Below, piece after piece: positions 50,823 through 58,962 of a DNA stretch of 64,000 bases. Each line of letters starts with the position of its first letter. Position 1 is the stretch's first letter. Source of the stretch: JACDAE01 sp963744875. GTDB lineage: Bacteria; Chloroflexota; Ktedonobacteria; Ktedonobacterales; Ktedonobacteraceae. A program made the translations under genes and the position numbers. The stretch is taken from the NCBI GenBank assembly GCA_963744875.1, contig CAVUVQ010000013.1, forward strand, positions 424,701 through 488,700, in the 5' to 3' direction. The notes beneath the pieces were generated by a model. It worked only from the letters and a program-made list of their open reading frames with translations, ran no database searches and had not been told where the DNA came from.

Positions 50823-52234
50823 ATGCGCAAAAAAGGATTGACTTTGAGTTTCTTTACACTCTTTGCTTGTTGTCTTATGGGCCTACTGTCTGCCTGTGGT
50901 CAACAATCTGTAGCGGCTACTAATCAGACCTCCACTGTTATCAGTAATCAGTCTATTACCCATACAAATCAGTCGGTGCCTCAAGCTGGTCAGAATGGTT
51001 CAGCACCAGGTAATACTCAATCAGCTATACAAACGGTACCTATGCCTCCTACACAGACTTCATGTCCGGCGGATGGTACAGCACGTGCTGCAGTGATGAA
51101 GTCTCTGGCATTGGGAAAGAATCAGAATCTTGTTTACATTTACAATGAGATTCCTCTCAACACATCAACAGCTTATGGGCATTTGAAACGCTATGACCTG
51201 AACACACAGCAGAAAACGGATATTGTCACCAGCGGCATCAGTATTGAAGCGGCCCAGGTCTCTGCTGATGGACAATGGATTCTTTTCCTCAGCACTCCAG
51301 ATCCACGTGGCGATGCTCAGCACAGCGCGATGCTCCAACTCGTGCGTATGGATGGGCAAGGCTTACAGACACTTTATTGTTTCCCTGTATCCCTGCTGGA
51401 AGTCAGATGGGTATGAATATTCCAGTTGCGCAATGGTCCGTTGATCAGAAGTCTATTCTTTTATCCTACGATGTGAATGCGTCTACCAGTGTAGTAACGT
51501 TGCTGAATGTTGATGCTGGCACGCTGATGCCGGAGCTAAAATATACCGACAATCAACTTTATCACTATAGCGTGGATTTCTGGCTGGATAACACACGGGC
51601 TTATGTCGAGAAGAGTGGCCGTTTCGCTCCTGCTCCGCCTATCGAGCTGGATCTGTTGGATACCACAACCAATAAGAATCTCAATGGTGGAGATCTCAAA
51701 AAAGTGTTAACTCACTCGGTACGCATGAGTTACCTGTCGACGGATAGTAGTTATGATGGCTCTCATCTGTTTGTCTCGTATTGTTTGTTAGCCTCTAACC
51801 CCTTCGATACCACGATCTCGGCAGGCATGGCAACTGGTAGCACCCTGAATACCATCTATCACCAGGCACAGATCGTCTGTGTACATGATCTACGTGCAAT
51901 TACTAACACTGATCTGCTGATGACTGTGCAAAAGTATAATACCAGTACTCAGACGATAGATCGCAACCAGATGTGGACCATGAAGCCCGATGGTTCTTAT
52001 CAGAAGGTACTCTTCGATCTTCCCAATGATGGAAGCAGCTTTTCGCTAAACCAGACTTCTCAGGACCCCTGGTCTAATCTATCGCGTGATAGTCAGTCGT
52101 ATGCTATCCAATCTAACAATAACAATACAAAGCAATCGGCAATTCTGATTGCAAGTATGGCTGGTGGCAATCCTACAAGCATTGCAGCTACCATTCGAGG
52201 GAGTGTGAGCCTTGCAGGTTGGACCACAATGTAG
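50823..52234 (+). pseudogene. beta-propeller (TolB-like) lipoprotein, frameshifted by an 8-bp duplication
   Basis: From ATG 50823 a signal peptide ends in lipobox LLSAC, then an Asn/Gln/Ser-rich linker. Propeller-like repeats follow (LGKNQNLVYIYNE, HLKRYDLNTQQKTDIV, AAQVSADGQWILFLSTPD). The frame stops at 51416, while the continuation (PAGSQMGMNIPVAQWSVDQKSILLSYDV...) lies in another frame to 52234. TCCCTGTA at 51382-51389 is followed directly by TCCCTG; removing those eight bases gives YCFPAGSQMGM in frame. The protein would be a lipid-anchored propeller of about 467 residues, with unknown ligand. Confidence 0.8.
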
Positions 52235-52243
52235 TTGATAGAC

Positions 52244-52273
52244 CGATGGGGAGCACTCAGGCGCTCCCCATCG
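52244..52273. terminator. hairpin between convergent lipoprotein and amidohydrolase genes
   Basis: CGATGGGGAGC and GCTCCCCATCG, a perfect 11-bp stem with an 8-nt loop. No clear T-run, so termination strength is uncertain. Confidence 0.55.
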
Positions 52274-52308
52274 GTAACATAACAAAATTAAAATGAAAGT
52301 GCCTATCC

Positions 52309-53919
52309 TTATAAATCACCATATACGATGGTACCACCAATGATCGTCGCTTGTACCCCATTCTCGGACATCTTCTCCTGGGGAACACTAAGAATATCTT
52401 CGCGTAACACAACTGCATCACCGAGCTTACCAACGCTCAGCGATCCCTTACGATGTTCTTCCGCACCTGCATAGGCGGCTCCAAGGGTATAACCCCAGAG
52501 CGCATCTGTAAGAGGAAGTGCCTGGTCGGGTAGCCAGGCTGGTCTTTGTATTGTAGCGTCACGACGTAATGTTGCAGCATAGAGGATGCGTAGTGGATCA
52601 AAGATTTCGACTGGCGCATCGGAACCCAGTGCCAATGGAATTCCCATGTCATGCATGCTGCGATAAGCGTAGGCGCGTCGGTGCCGTTTGCCCCAATAAC
52701 GTTCTGCAATATCACGGTCCGCAACGGCATGAAATGGTTGCACAGAAGCGATGACTCCCAGGCGACGCATGCGCTTCAGATCTTCGGGTGTGATCAATTG
52801 CACATGCTCCAACCTGTAGCGTAGGCCGGATGCCGGATCAGACGGCGTTCCCTGTTCCGCTATCAGTTGCTGAGCACGCTCAATGGAGTTGAGGGCGACC
52901 TGAGCGGCGCGATCACCGATGGCATGGATAGCGATGATCAGTCCCATTTCGGTGGCGTCGCTGACGATATCCTTCATCTCTTGCTCAGGAACGGTGAGAA
53001 TACCGTAGTTATTGGTGCCTTCAAAACCTTCCAGCATGGCGGCTGTCTGTGAACCAAGCGTACCATCGGCAAATATTTTGATGCCACCTACGCGCAAGAG
53101 ATCGTTTTCGTCGTTATTGATCCCTTCAATACGTAATTGTGGTAATGCCTGACGCGGCAAAATCATCTGCACACGTACGCCCAGTTCGTTGCTGGCACGC
53201 AGTTCTTTGAAGAGGTTGAGAGAGGTATCACCCTCGATATTATGGATGGTAGTGATGCCACTTTTTTGTAGCTCTTTTAGAGCACGTTTCATCAGTATAC
53301 GGTTAAGATCGGCATCGTATGTTCCGATAACTTTGTAGACAAGAGTTGTAGCATCTTCTTCTTGTAAAACACCGGTTGGTTCACCAGCGCCATCCCGTAG
53401 AATAGCGCCCGTTGTGGGTTGCTGTGTCGTGGCTGTAATATTGGCACGTTGTAGTGCAAGAGAGTTCACCCAGAGCATGTGCCCATCTTTACTCCAAAGC
53501 GCCACGGGATGGTCTGGAGTCGCGGCGTCGAGTGAGGCTTTCGTGGGAAAATTCCCATCAGGCCAGAGATTTTTATCCCAATGTCCACCTAATATCCAGT
53601 TTCCTGGTGGTGTATGAGTGGCACGCTGACGTACCATTTCAGCCACCGCATCCTCGCTGACACAATTTCCAGCGTCTATGTGATGGGCACGTTGAGCAGT
53701 ATCGAGTAGATGAATATGAGCATCAATAAAGCCAGGTAGCATCGTGCGCCCATGCAAATCTACCAGGTCAGTGTGCTGTCCACCCACACGGCGTACTTCA
53801 TCATTTGTACCCACTGCAAGAATACGTCCACTTTTATTATCTATCGCGATTGCCTCTGCCCGAGGTTGTCTTTGATCCATTGTATAGATATTGCCGTTCA
53901 CGTAAGTTATTGTGCTCAT
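52309..53919 (-). CDS. amidohydrolase, YtcJ-like
   Basis: 536 residues, the normal size of the amidohydrolase_3 group. The metal-binding HxH is in GFIDAHIHLLD (~residues 63-73); GGHWDKNLWPDG, KIFADGTLGSQTAAM, IAIHAIGDRA, RLEHVQLI and LGSDAPVE supply the further histidines and the catalytic Asp of LGSDAPVE. It should hydrolyse amide or formamide bonds of an unknown substrate in the cytoplasm. Single gene. Confidence 0.9.
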   Translation of the reverse strand: MSTITYVNGNIYTMDQRQPRAEAIAIDNKSGRILAVGTNDEVRRVGGQHTDLVDLHGRTMLPGFIDAHIHLLDTAQRAHHIDAGNCVSEDAVAEMVRQRATHTPPGNWILGGHWDKNLWPDGNFPTKASLDAATPDHPVALWSKDGHMLWVNSLALQRANITATTQQPTTGAILRDGAGEPTGVLQEEDATTLVYKVIGTYDADLNRILMKRALKELQKSGITTIHNIEGDTSLNLFKELRASNELGVRVQMILPRQALPQLRIEGINNDENDLLRVGGIKIFADGTLGSQTAAMLEGFEGTNNYGILTVPEQEMKDIVSDATEMGLIIAIHAIGDRAAQVALNSIERAQQLIAEQGTPSDPASGLRYRLEHVQLITPEDLKRMRRLGVIASVQPFHAVADRDIAERYWGKRHRRAYAYRSMHDMGIPLALGSDAPVEIFDPLRILYAATLRRDATIQRPAWLPDQALPLTDALWGYTLGAAYAGAEEHRKGSLSVGKLGDAVVLREDILSVPQEKMSENGVQATIIGGTIVYGDL

Positions 53920-53986
53920 GTGCTTTCAAAACCTTTCTCATCCATCATGGTTATTGTTTCATCATGTGGGCGCGATAAATGGACCC

Positions 53987-54922
53987 CTATGATTTGATAA
54001 AGTCGGCAATAGCTTTTGCAAGTACCTTCGGGCGTTGTAGCTGAATATCATGTACTGTATCAGGCATCCAGAAGACGGAGCAATGTTGGATCGCTCGTGC
54101 TACTTGAGCAGCCATGTAGCCCTTTGCCGCTGCAAACTCGTCTGCATCTTCTAATTTCTCTGGCGGCTCTTCTCCTGGTTGAGGCTCTGCAGCAGCCGGG
54201 ACTAACAGGACTGGACAGGTAAGTTTACCATAATACGACAGTGCCCGGTCTTCCCAGACTGCTTCACGGATGCGGCGCTGCTGTTCTGGTTTCAGACGTT
54301 CTTCCACAGATCCATTGGGTAATGTACGTGCATATGTCAAAATGATTTCTTCTATTTCCGGTGACCAGAAGGAATTCATTTCCTGGTGCATTGTTTCGGT
54401 AAAGTCCTGGAGCGAATCATAAACCTCTTTAGCGGATCTTTCACGGATAAAGCGCTCGCGTGTCATACCGGGCCAATGTTTAGGTTCAACATGTGGACAA
54501 TCAACGAGGATCAGATGGCTAATGAGTGCTGGATGACGTGCAGCAAGGGTAAGGGCCACGCGTGCTCCCCAACCATGCCCAACCAGAGCAACCTGCCCCA
54601 GCCCCAGCGCAGCCATACCTTGTATGACATCTTCGGCAATGGTTACAAGATCATAGCCATTTTCTGGTTGATCGCTTTGTCCATGTCCGCGCAGGTCAAA
54701 AGCAATAACTTGATAGTTTTGATAGAAATGCTCAGCCACCTGATGCCATGTATCAGCCGTCGCGCTCAGTCCGTGAAGCAGGACGATCGGAACATCATCG
54801 TTGTCCTGTTCCACCACGAGATTCTCTTCTGGCTGCTTATTCTGCACCAATTTGTTATCCCATACAAGATAATGTAGACGCAGATCGTCAACATCGACAA
54901 AAGAGCTGTGTGGCTTTATCAT
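53987..54922 (-). CDS. alpha/beta hydrolase fold protein lacking the nucleophile serine
   Basis: 311 residues from ATG 54922 (GAGGGG upstream). Typical fold: VLLHGLSATADTWHQV (oxyanion loop), FDLRGHGQSDQP, nucleophile elbow, and VHDIQLQRP with the His. At the elbow, GHSxGG is replaced by GHGWGA, so residue 117 is Gly instead of Ser; one base (AGT to GGT) would make the change. Either the enzyme is inactive, uses another residue, or the base is miscalled. A Glu/Pro-rich insert (EPQPGEEPPEKLEDADE) lies in the cap region. Upstream of the EamA gene's stop by seven bases in the same direction. Confidence 0.85.
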   Translation of the reverse strand: MIKPHSSFVDVDDLRLHYLVWDNKLVQNKQPEENLVVEQDNDDVPIVLLHGLSATADTWHQVAEHFYQNYQVIAFDLRGHGQSDQPENGYDLVTIAEDVIQGMAALGLGQVALVGHGWGARVALTLAARHPALISHLILVDCPHVEPKHWPGMTRERFIRERSAKEVYDSLQDFTETMHQEMNSFWSPEIEEIILTYARTLPNGSVEERLKPEQQRRIREAVWEDRALSYYGKLTCPVLLVPAAAEPQPGEEPPEKLEDADEFAAAKGYMAAQVARAIQHCSVFWMPDTVHDIQLQRPKVLAKAIADFIKS

Positions 54923-54955
54923 TGTATCCCCTCTCGTATAGAAGTTCATATGTAC

Positions 54956-55879
54956 TTACTGTCTTGAAATGACATACACACTTATAATGATCAGGAAACC
55001 TCCTATGATGGTCACAGGAGTAAGCTGATCGTGCAGGAGGACAATAGCAAGGAGAGTGCCCAGTAATGGTTGTATAAAGAGCGTCGATGCAGCAACTGAG
55101 GCATCTACTTTTGATAGACCCTGAAACCAGGCCAGGTAAGCAATGACAGTAGTCATAAGTGCTAACCAGCCGATGCTGAGCCAGGTAGTGCTATCGGGAA
55201 GGTGCCAACCGCCGAAGAGTATTCCCCAGCCTGCAACTGGTAGCCAGAAAACAGTGCTTCCGGTTATAGATGCGGCTGTGATAAGTAGCGGTGAGTGTTT
55301 AACGAGTAGTGCTTTGCCACGTACCGTATAAAATGCCTCTATGACCAGTCCCAGGACTACTAATAGATCTCCCAGAATACGCAGATTCCCGCCGCCTGTT
55401 GGCAAATTTGGGAACAGGCTACGTTCAATAATAAGATACACGCCTATAAACCCGAGCAAGAGTGCAAAGATCGTACGCTTTTTGACTTGCTCCTGCAATA
55501 ATATCCAGGAAAGTGCTGCTGTGAAGATGGATTCACTAGTGATAAGTAGTGCAACATCGGAGGCCGTTGTTAGTGACAATCCTCCAAATTCAAAAAGCTT
55601 GTTAATGACAAAACCAACGCATGATAATAAGATCAGTTGAGGGAGATCCTTGCGCGATAGTTTGAGTTCTCTCCGCTTTACAATAAGAAGAGGCAAAAGA
55701 ATGAGTGCTGAGGTGTTCATACGTAGCGCAAGCATGAGGATGACCGATGTATTCTGTAACGCCAATTTGCCAGCTACGTAGCTGGTAGCCCATAAGACAT
55801 TCGCACTGATCAGCAGGAACCAGGAAAAAGTAGCACGCGATCGAGCAGGTGAAGGTAAACCAGGTGCATCAATCGGCAA
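54956..55879 (-). CDS. EamA/DMT-family transporter
   Basis: 307 residues, ten transmembrane helices in two EamA repeats (first ~18-150, second ~170-305). LLISANVLWATSYVAGKLAL begins repeat one and LLVVLGLVIEAFYTVRGKALL repeat two; AASTLFIQPLLGTLLAIVLL is a further family signature. Family members export amino acids or metabolites; the substrate is not evident. Cotranscription with the alpha/beta hydrolase gene is likely (33 bp apart). Confidence 0.9.
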   Translation of the reverse strand: MPIDAPGLPSPARSRATFSWFLLISANVLWATSYVAGKLALQNTSVILMLALRMNTSALILLPLLIVKRRELKLSRKDLPQLILLSCVGFVINKLFEFGGLSLTTASDVALLITSESIFTAALSWILLQEQVKKRTIFALLLGFIGVYLIIERSLFPNLPTGGGNLRILGDLLVVLGLVIEAFYTVRGKALLVKHSPLLITAASITGSTVFWLPVAGWGILFGGWHLPDSTTWLSIGWLALMTTVIAYLAWFQGLSKVDASVAASTLFIQPLLGTLLAIVLLHDQLTPVTIIGGFLIIISVYVISRQ

Positions 55880-55982
55880 TGCAGTGCTCCTTACGAATCA
55901 GGATGAATCAAGTTTCTATGTAAGTATCCTTGCCTCTAGTATCTCACATTAGTATTTGACCAACAAGTGAATACAGGAGATT

Positions 55983-56990
55983 TTACTTTAGCTGAGCACG
56001 CATTATTTTATAGCGCGTATCACCTTCAACCTCTTCGACCTCTTTGAAATGGGTCTGTAGTGCCGCCTCGTATTTCAAGAAACGATTTGCTACTAGATAA
56101 AAACGTCCTTGCGGGCGCAAAATCTGGGCTGCTTCGCGTATAAAGCGTTCACCAATCTCTAACGTTTGTATGCCTCCTAAATGAAAAGGCGGATTGGTAA
56201 CTATCAGATCGAAGCGTTGGTTGCGTACTGCCTCTACTCCATCACTCGCTAACACTCGTAGGTTGGTCAGGCCACTTTGCTCTACTGCTCGTTGGGCAAC
56301 ATTTACAGCCGCCAGGCTGACATCAACCATCGTTACTGTTCCTTGTGTTGCCAGACGCGCAATATGTAGGCCGAGAAAACCAGCCCCACATCCAATATCC
56401 AGAGCCTCATCTGTTGGATACACTTCCAGTGCCGAGAGCAGGTGGCGCGTGCCGTCGTCGAGTTTACTGGAGGCAAAGACCGTCACATCTTGTATTGATT
56501 CTAGTAAAGGCTGCTTCATCAGTTTCCGTGCACGTACCACGCGTTGTCCTTTACTAATCTCTAGCGTCTCAATATTACCAAATAAGGTCTGCATATGTTT
56601 TGCTGTAGAGAGGATGCCGCGCTCTTTGGCTCCTGTGGCATAAAGAACCCCCCCTGGTCGCAATGCATAGGCTGCTATCTGTAATCCATGCATTACCCAG
56701 GCCGTTCCCGGTTGATAAAGCAAGTTCATTACTGCTACGTCGACCGTATCGGGTTGATGATGTAAGGTATAGTCATGGAAGGCAGTATGCTGAAGTGTGC
56801 TTTTTTTGTTGAAAAAAGATATTTCTACCGCCTTTGCGGCAGCGATGTTGTCTTCTGCCAGGAGCAGTGCGATATTATCGTGTTGGGCTACATGTTGCAC
56901 AAATGAATCTGTTGCTGAGTTAAGGATAAGTACAGAGTCACCTGTGTTGATTTGCACAGTAGCACATAATAGACAAGATTGACGTGGCAT
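55983..56990 (-). CDS. class I methyltransferase, RsmC/RlmG-like
   Basis: 335 residues from ATG 56990 (AGAGGACC upstream); an earlier ATG is unlikely. The C-terminal half is a SAM-dependent methyltransferase: ALDIGCGAGFLGLHIARL (motif I), VTMVDVSLAAVNVAQRA, and NPPFHLGG (motif IV of N2-guanine rRNA methylases). The N-terminal half (DSVLILNSATDSFVQHVAQH...PGGVLYATGAKERGI) is a degenerate duplicate, as in RsmC. Target is probably a guanine N2 in rRNA. Confidence 0.85.
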   Translation of the reverse strand: MPRQSCLLCATVQINTGDSVLILNSATDSFVQHVAQHDNIALLLAEDNIAAAKAVEISFFNKKSTLQHTAFHDYTLHHQPDTVDVAVMNLLYQPGTAWVMHGLQIAAYALRPGGVLYATGAKERGILSTAKHMQTLFGNIETLEISKGQRVVRARKLMKQPLLESIQDVTVFASSKLDDGTRHLLSALEVYPTDEALDIGCGAGFLGLHIARLATQGTVTMVDVSLAAVNVAQRAVEQSGLTNLRVLASDGVEAVRNQRFDLIVTNPPFHLGGIQTLEIGERFIREAAQILRPQGRFYLVANRFLKYEAALQTHFKEVEEVEGDTRYKIMRAQLK

Positions 56991-57071
56991 AGATGGTCCT
57001 CTACATTGAAAATGCTTTCTTAATGATATCATCCAGGTGACGAAAATGGTATCTCTGTGGGGCGTAACCAA

Positions 57072-57840
57072 TAATCATAGACGGAAGCAAAAGTAGAGCT
57101 TATCGCTGAATTTCATAAACTGATGGTGGTGGTCCAGATTTTGCGAAAGGTAATTTGAGCCAGAGAACGAGCAAACAATCGAGAAGTTTATACGAGATTT
57201 TTATGAGATGAAGATGCTGTAATACTTATTTTTGTCCATTTCTCTCCATTTATGAATGCTTATTCATAATATTAGCTTGCTGATTTATAGCTTTTTCATA
57301 CCCTTATGCTACATTTAACAATGTAAACGGGAATACAAAAACGTCCCGATGGTGGGGAAAAAGTGTTGAGGAAGAGAGCGTCTGCATACTCAAGGTTGGG
57401 GAGTTGGAAGTGGGAGGAGTTGTAGACGTTGTCAGGGCTAAATACATTTGCGTATGAGGGGAAGTTGGGGTAGTTTTTCTCAGGGAATATGTAGATGTAG
57501 ATGCCGTGATATGTGGATAGGGAAGAGGTTATCTGGGGTCAGGGCAGTATAGTGGAAAGGGTATGTGGGTTATAGGTTGGGTATGCTGCTCAGAAAATGG
57601 AGGATATGTGGAAAGTGGTGAGGAACTAAGGGGATAGATCGGGATGATGCGCCTGTATCGTTGTTATTATGAATGTGATATGTAGATGGGGTGTGAGGGC
57701 GGTGCAGGTGCGGTTTTATATGCTTATATACGACTATTGTAATGTGGCAAGGGAGGCTAATGGATGGGCGTTTAGCATATAAGGCTGTAATGCAATAATG
57801 CGTAAGCCGTAAAGATGTTGTGGTTATGTGGTGGAGGGGT
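57072..57840 (+). other. G-rich, C-poor non-coding stretch
   Basis: No credible gene between 56991 and 57915. From about 57340 the plus strand is strikingly rich in G and T and poor in C (roughly four C and over twenty G in some 60-base lines), with runs such as GGTTGGGGAGTTGG. It ends at a strong terminator. It might be a non-coding RNA, a decayed gene or a skewed junk segment. Confidence 0.4.
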
Positions 57841-57874
57841 AAAAGCCCGGTAGAATAAGCTCTGCCGGGCTTTT
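57841..57874. terminator. bidirectional terminator
   Basis: AAAAGCCCGG and CCGGGCTTTT with a 14-nt loop, downstream of the minus-strand phosphoesterase and at the end of the G-rich region on the plus strand. Confidence 0.8.
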
Positions 57875-57915
57875 CGTTACAGATTTACGAATATTATCTT
57901 TTTAACTACAGTTGC

Positions 57916-58854
57916 TTACAAGCGGGGTACAAGCCATTCTTTCAGCCACTGTTGCGTATGATGATCGCGTACTCGAATACTGACTTGTTGGGGATAAATA
58001 CGTATCGCGAATGTTGGCAGTACGTCCGGGCTATCGGGAGTATATTGTAACGTGCCATCGGAGTTGATCTGTGGATCTTTGTGCCTTCCAGTATACCAGG
58101 GAGACATCAGATTCACGAATGTCACGGGATGACCGCCCAGATATTCTGTACTGATCAGATTAGGAGCTTCCCAGCCCGAATGAGTGTGCCCACTAAAATA
58201 TAAACACACATTTTTGTGGCGTGCGAGGATATTGCGTATCTCCTGTGAATTTTCGGGAGCGAAGAAGGATTGGAGCGAGTTATAGTCACGATGTTGCTCC
58301 GGGTCACGATCTAATACTGTATTATGCAGAGGACAGTGAAGGAAAACTATTGCAGGATATGGCGCAAACTCTTTCAGAGCATCATCCAGAAATGATAAGG
58401 TTTCTGGCGAGATATAGACTTTTTTCTCCTCTATTAATGTGCGAGGATTGGGATAATCGAGCATGATACATGCTACTTTGCCAGCCACCCATGCATAACG
58501 TAGAGGTTTCTCCCACATGGTGGTAAACGTCTCTATCATGGTCTCAGAAGCTTCGCCCGCTGGTCCAAAATACTCATGATTACCAATTCCTGCATAAAAT
58601 GGAATTGTACCAAGGTGGGATTCTAAGCGGATACGTGCAAGTCGATAATTCTCCGGTGCACATGTGTCTACTATGTCACCTGGGGAAACGCAAAAGGCCG
58701 GTTTCCCTTCCTCTTTCCAGAGGGCGTGCAAATCTTCAAACATAGGCAAAAGACGTTGTGTATGAAATTCATTCCAGGCTTTAAGTGTACGATAGTGCAT
58801 ATCACCAATGGCCCAGAAATAGAGTAGCTCTTGATTGTTTGTAGGTGTTTGCAT
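57916..58854 (-). CDS. calcineurin-like metallophosphoesterase (312 aa)
   Basis: Start at ATG 58854 (GGAGG upstream). Motifs: GDMHYR, CVSPGDIVD, GIGNHEYFG, VFLHCPLHNT and FSGHTHSGWE complete the two-metal site. The order and size fit cytoplasmic phosphodiesterases of the 3',5'-cyclic nucleotide or phosphoprotein type, but the substrate cannot be named. No signal peptide. Single gene ending at a strong terminator. Confidence 0.87.
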   Translation of the reverse strand: MQTPTNNQELLYFWAIGDMHYRTLKAWNEFHTQRLLPMFEDLHALWKEEGKPAFCVSPGDIVDTCAPENYRLARIRLESHLGTIPFYAGIGNHEYFGPAGEASETMIETFTTMWEKPLRYAWVAGKVACIMLDYPNPRTLIEEKKVYISPETLSFLDDALKEFAPYPAIVFLHCPLHNTVLDRDPEQHRDYNSLQSFFAPENSQEIRNILARHKNVCLYFSGHTHSGWEAPNLISTEYLGGHPVTFVNLMSPWYTGRHKDPQINSDGTLQYTPDSPDVLPTFAIRIYPQQVSIRVRDHHTQQWLKEWLVPRL

Positions 58855-58962
58855 CGTGCCTCCATAAAATCCCTTTTTATGTATATTGTAGCGCATTATT
58901 GTTGAGCAGGTAGAGTTTTCCCTTGATTCTAATATATGATTAGAGATACTTTTAAGTTATGC

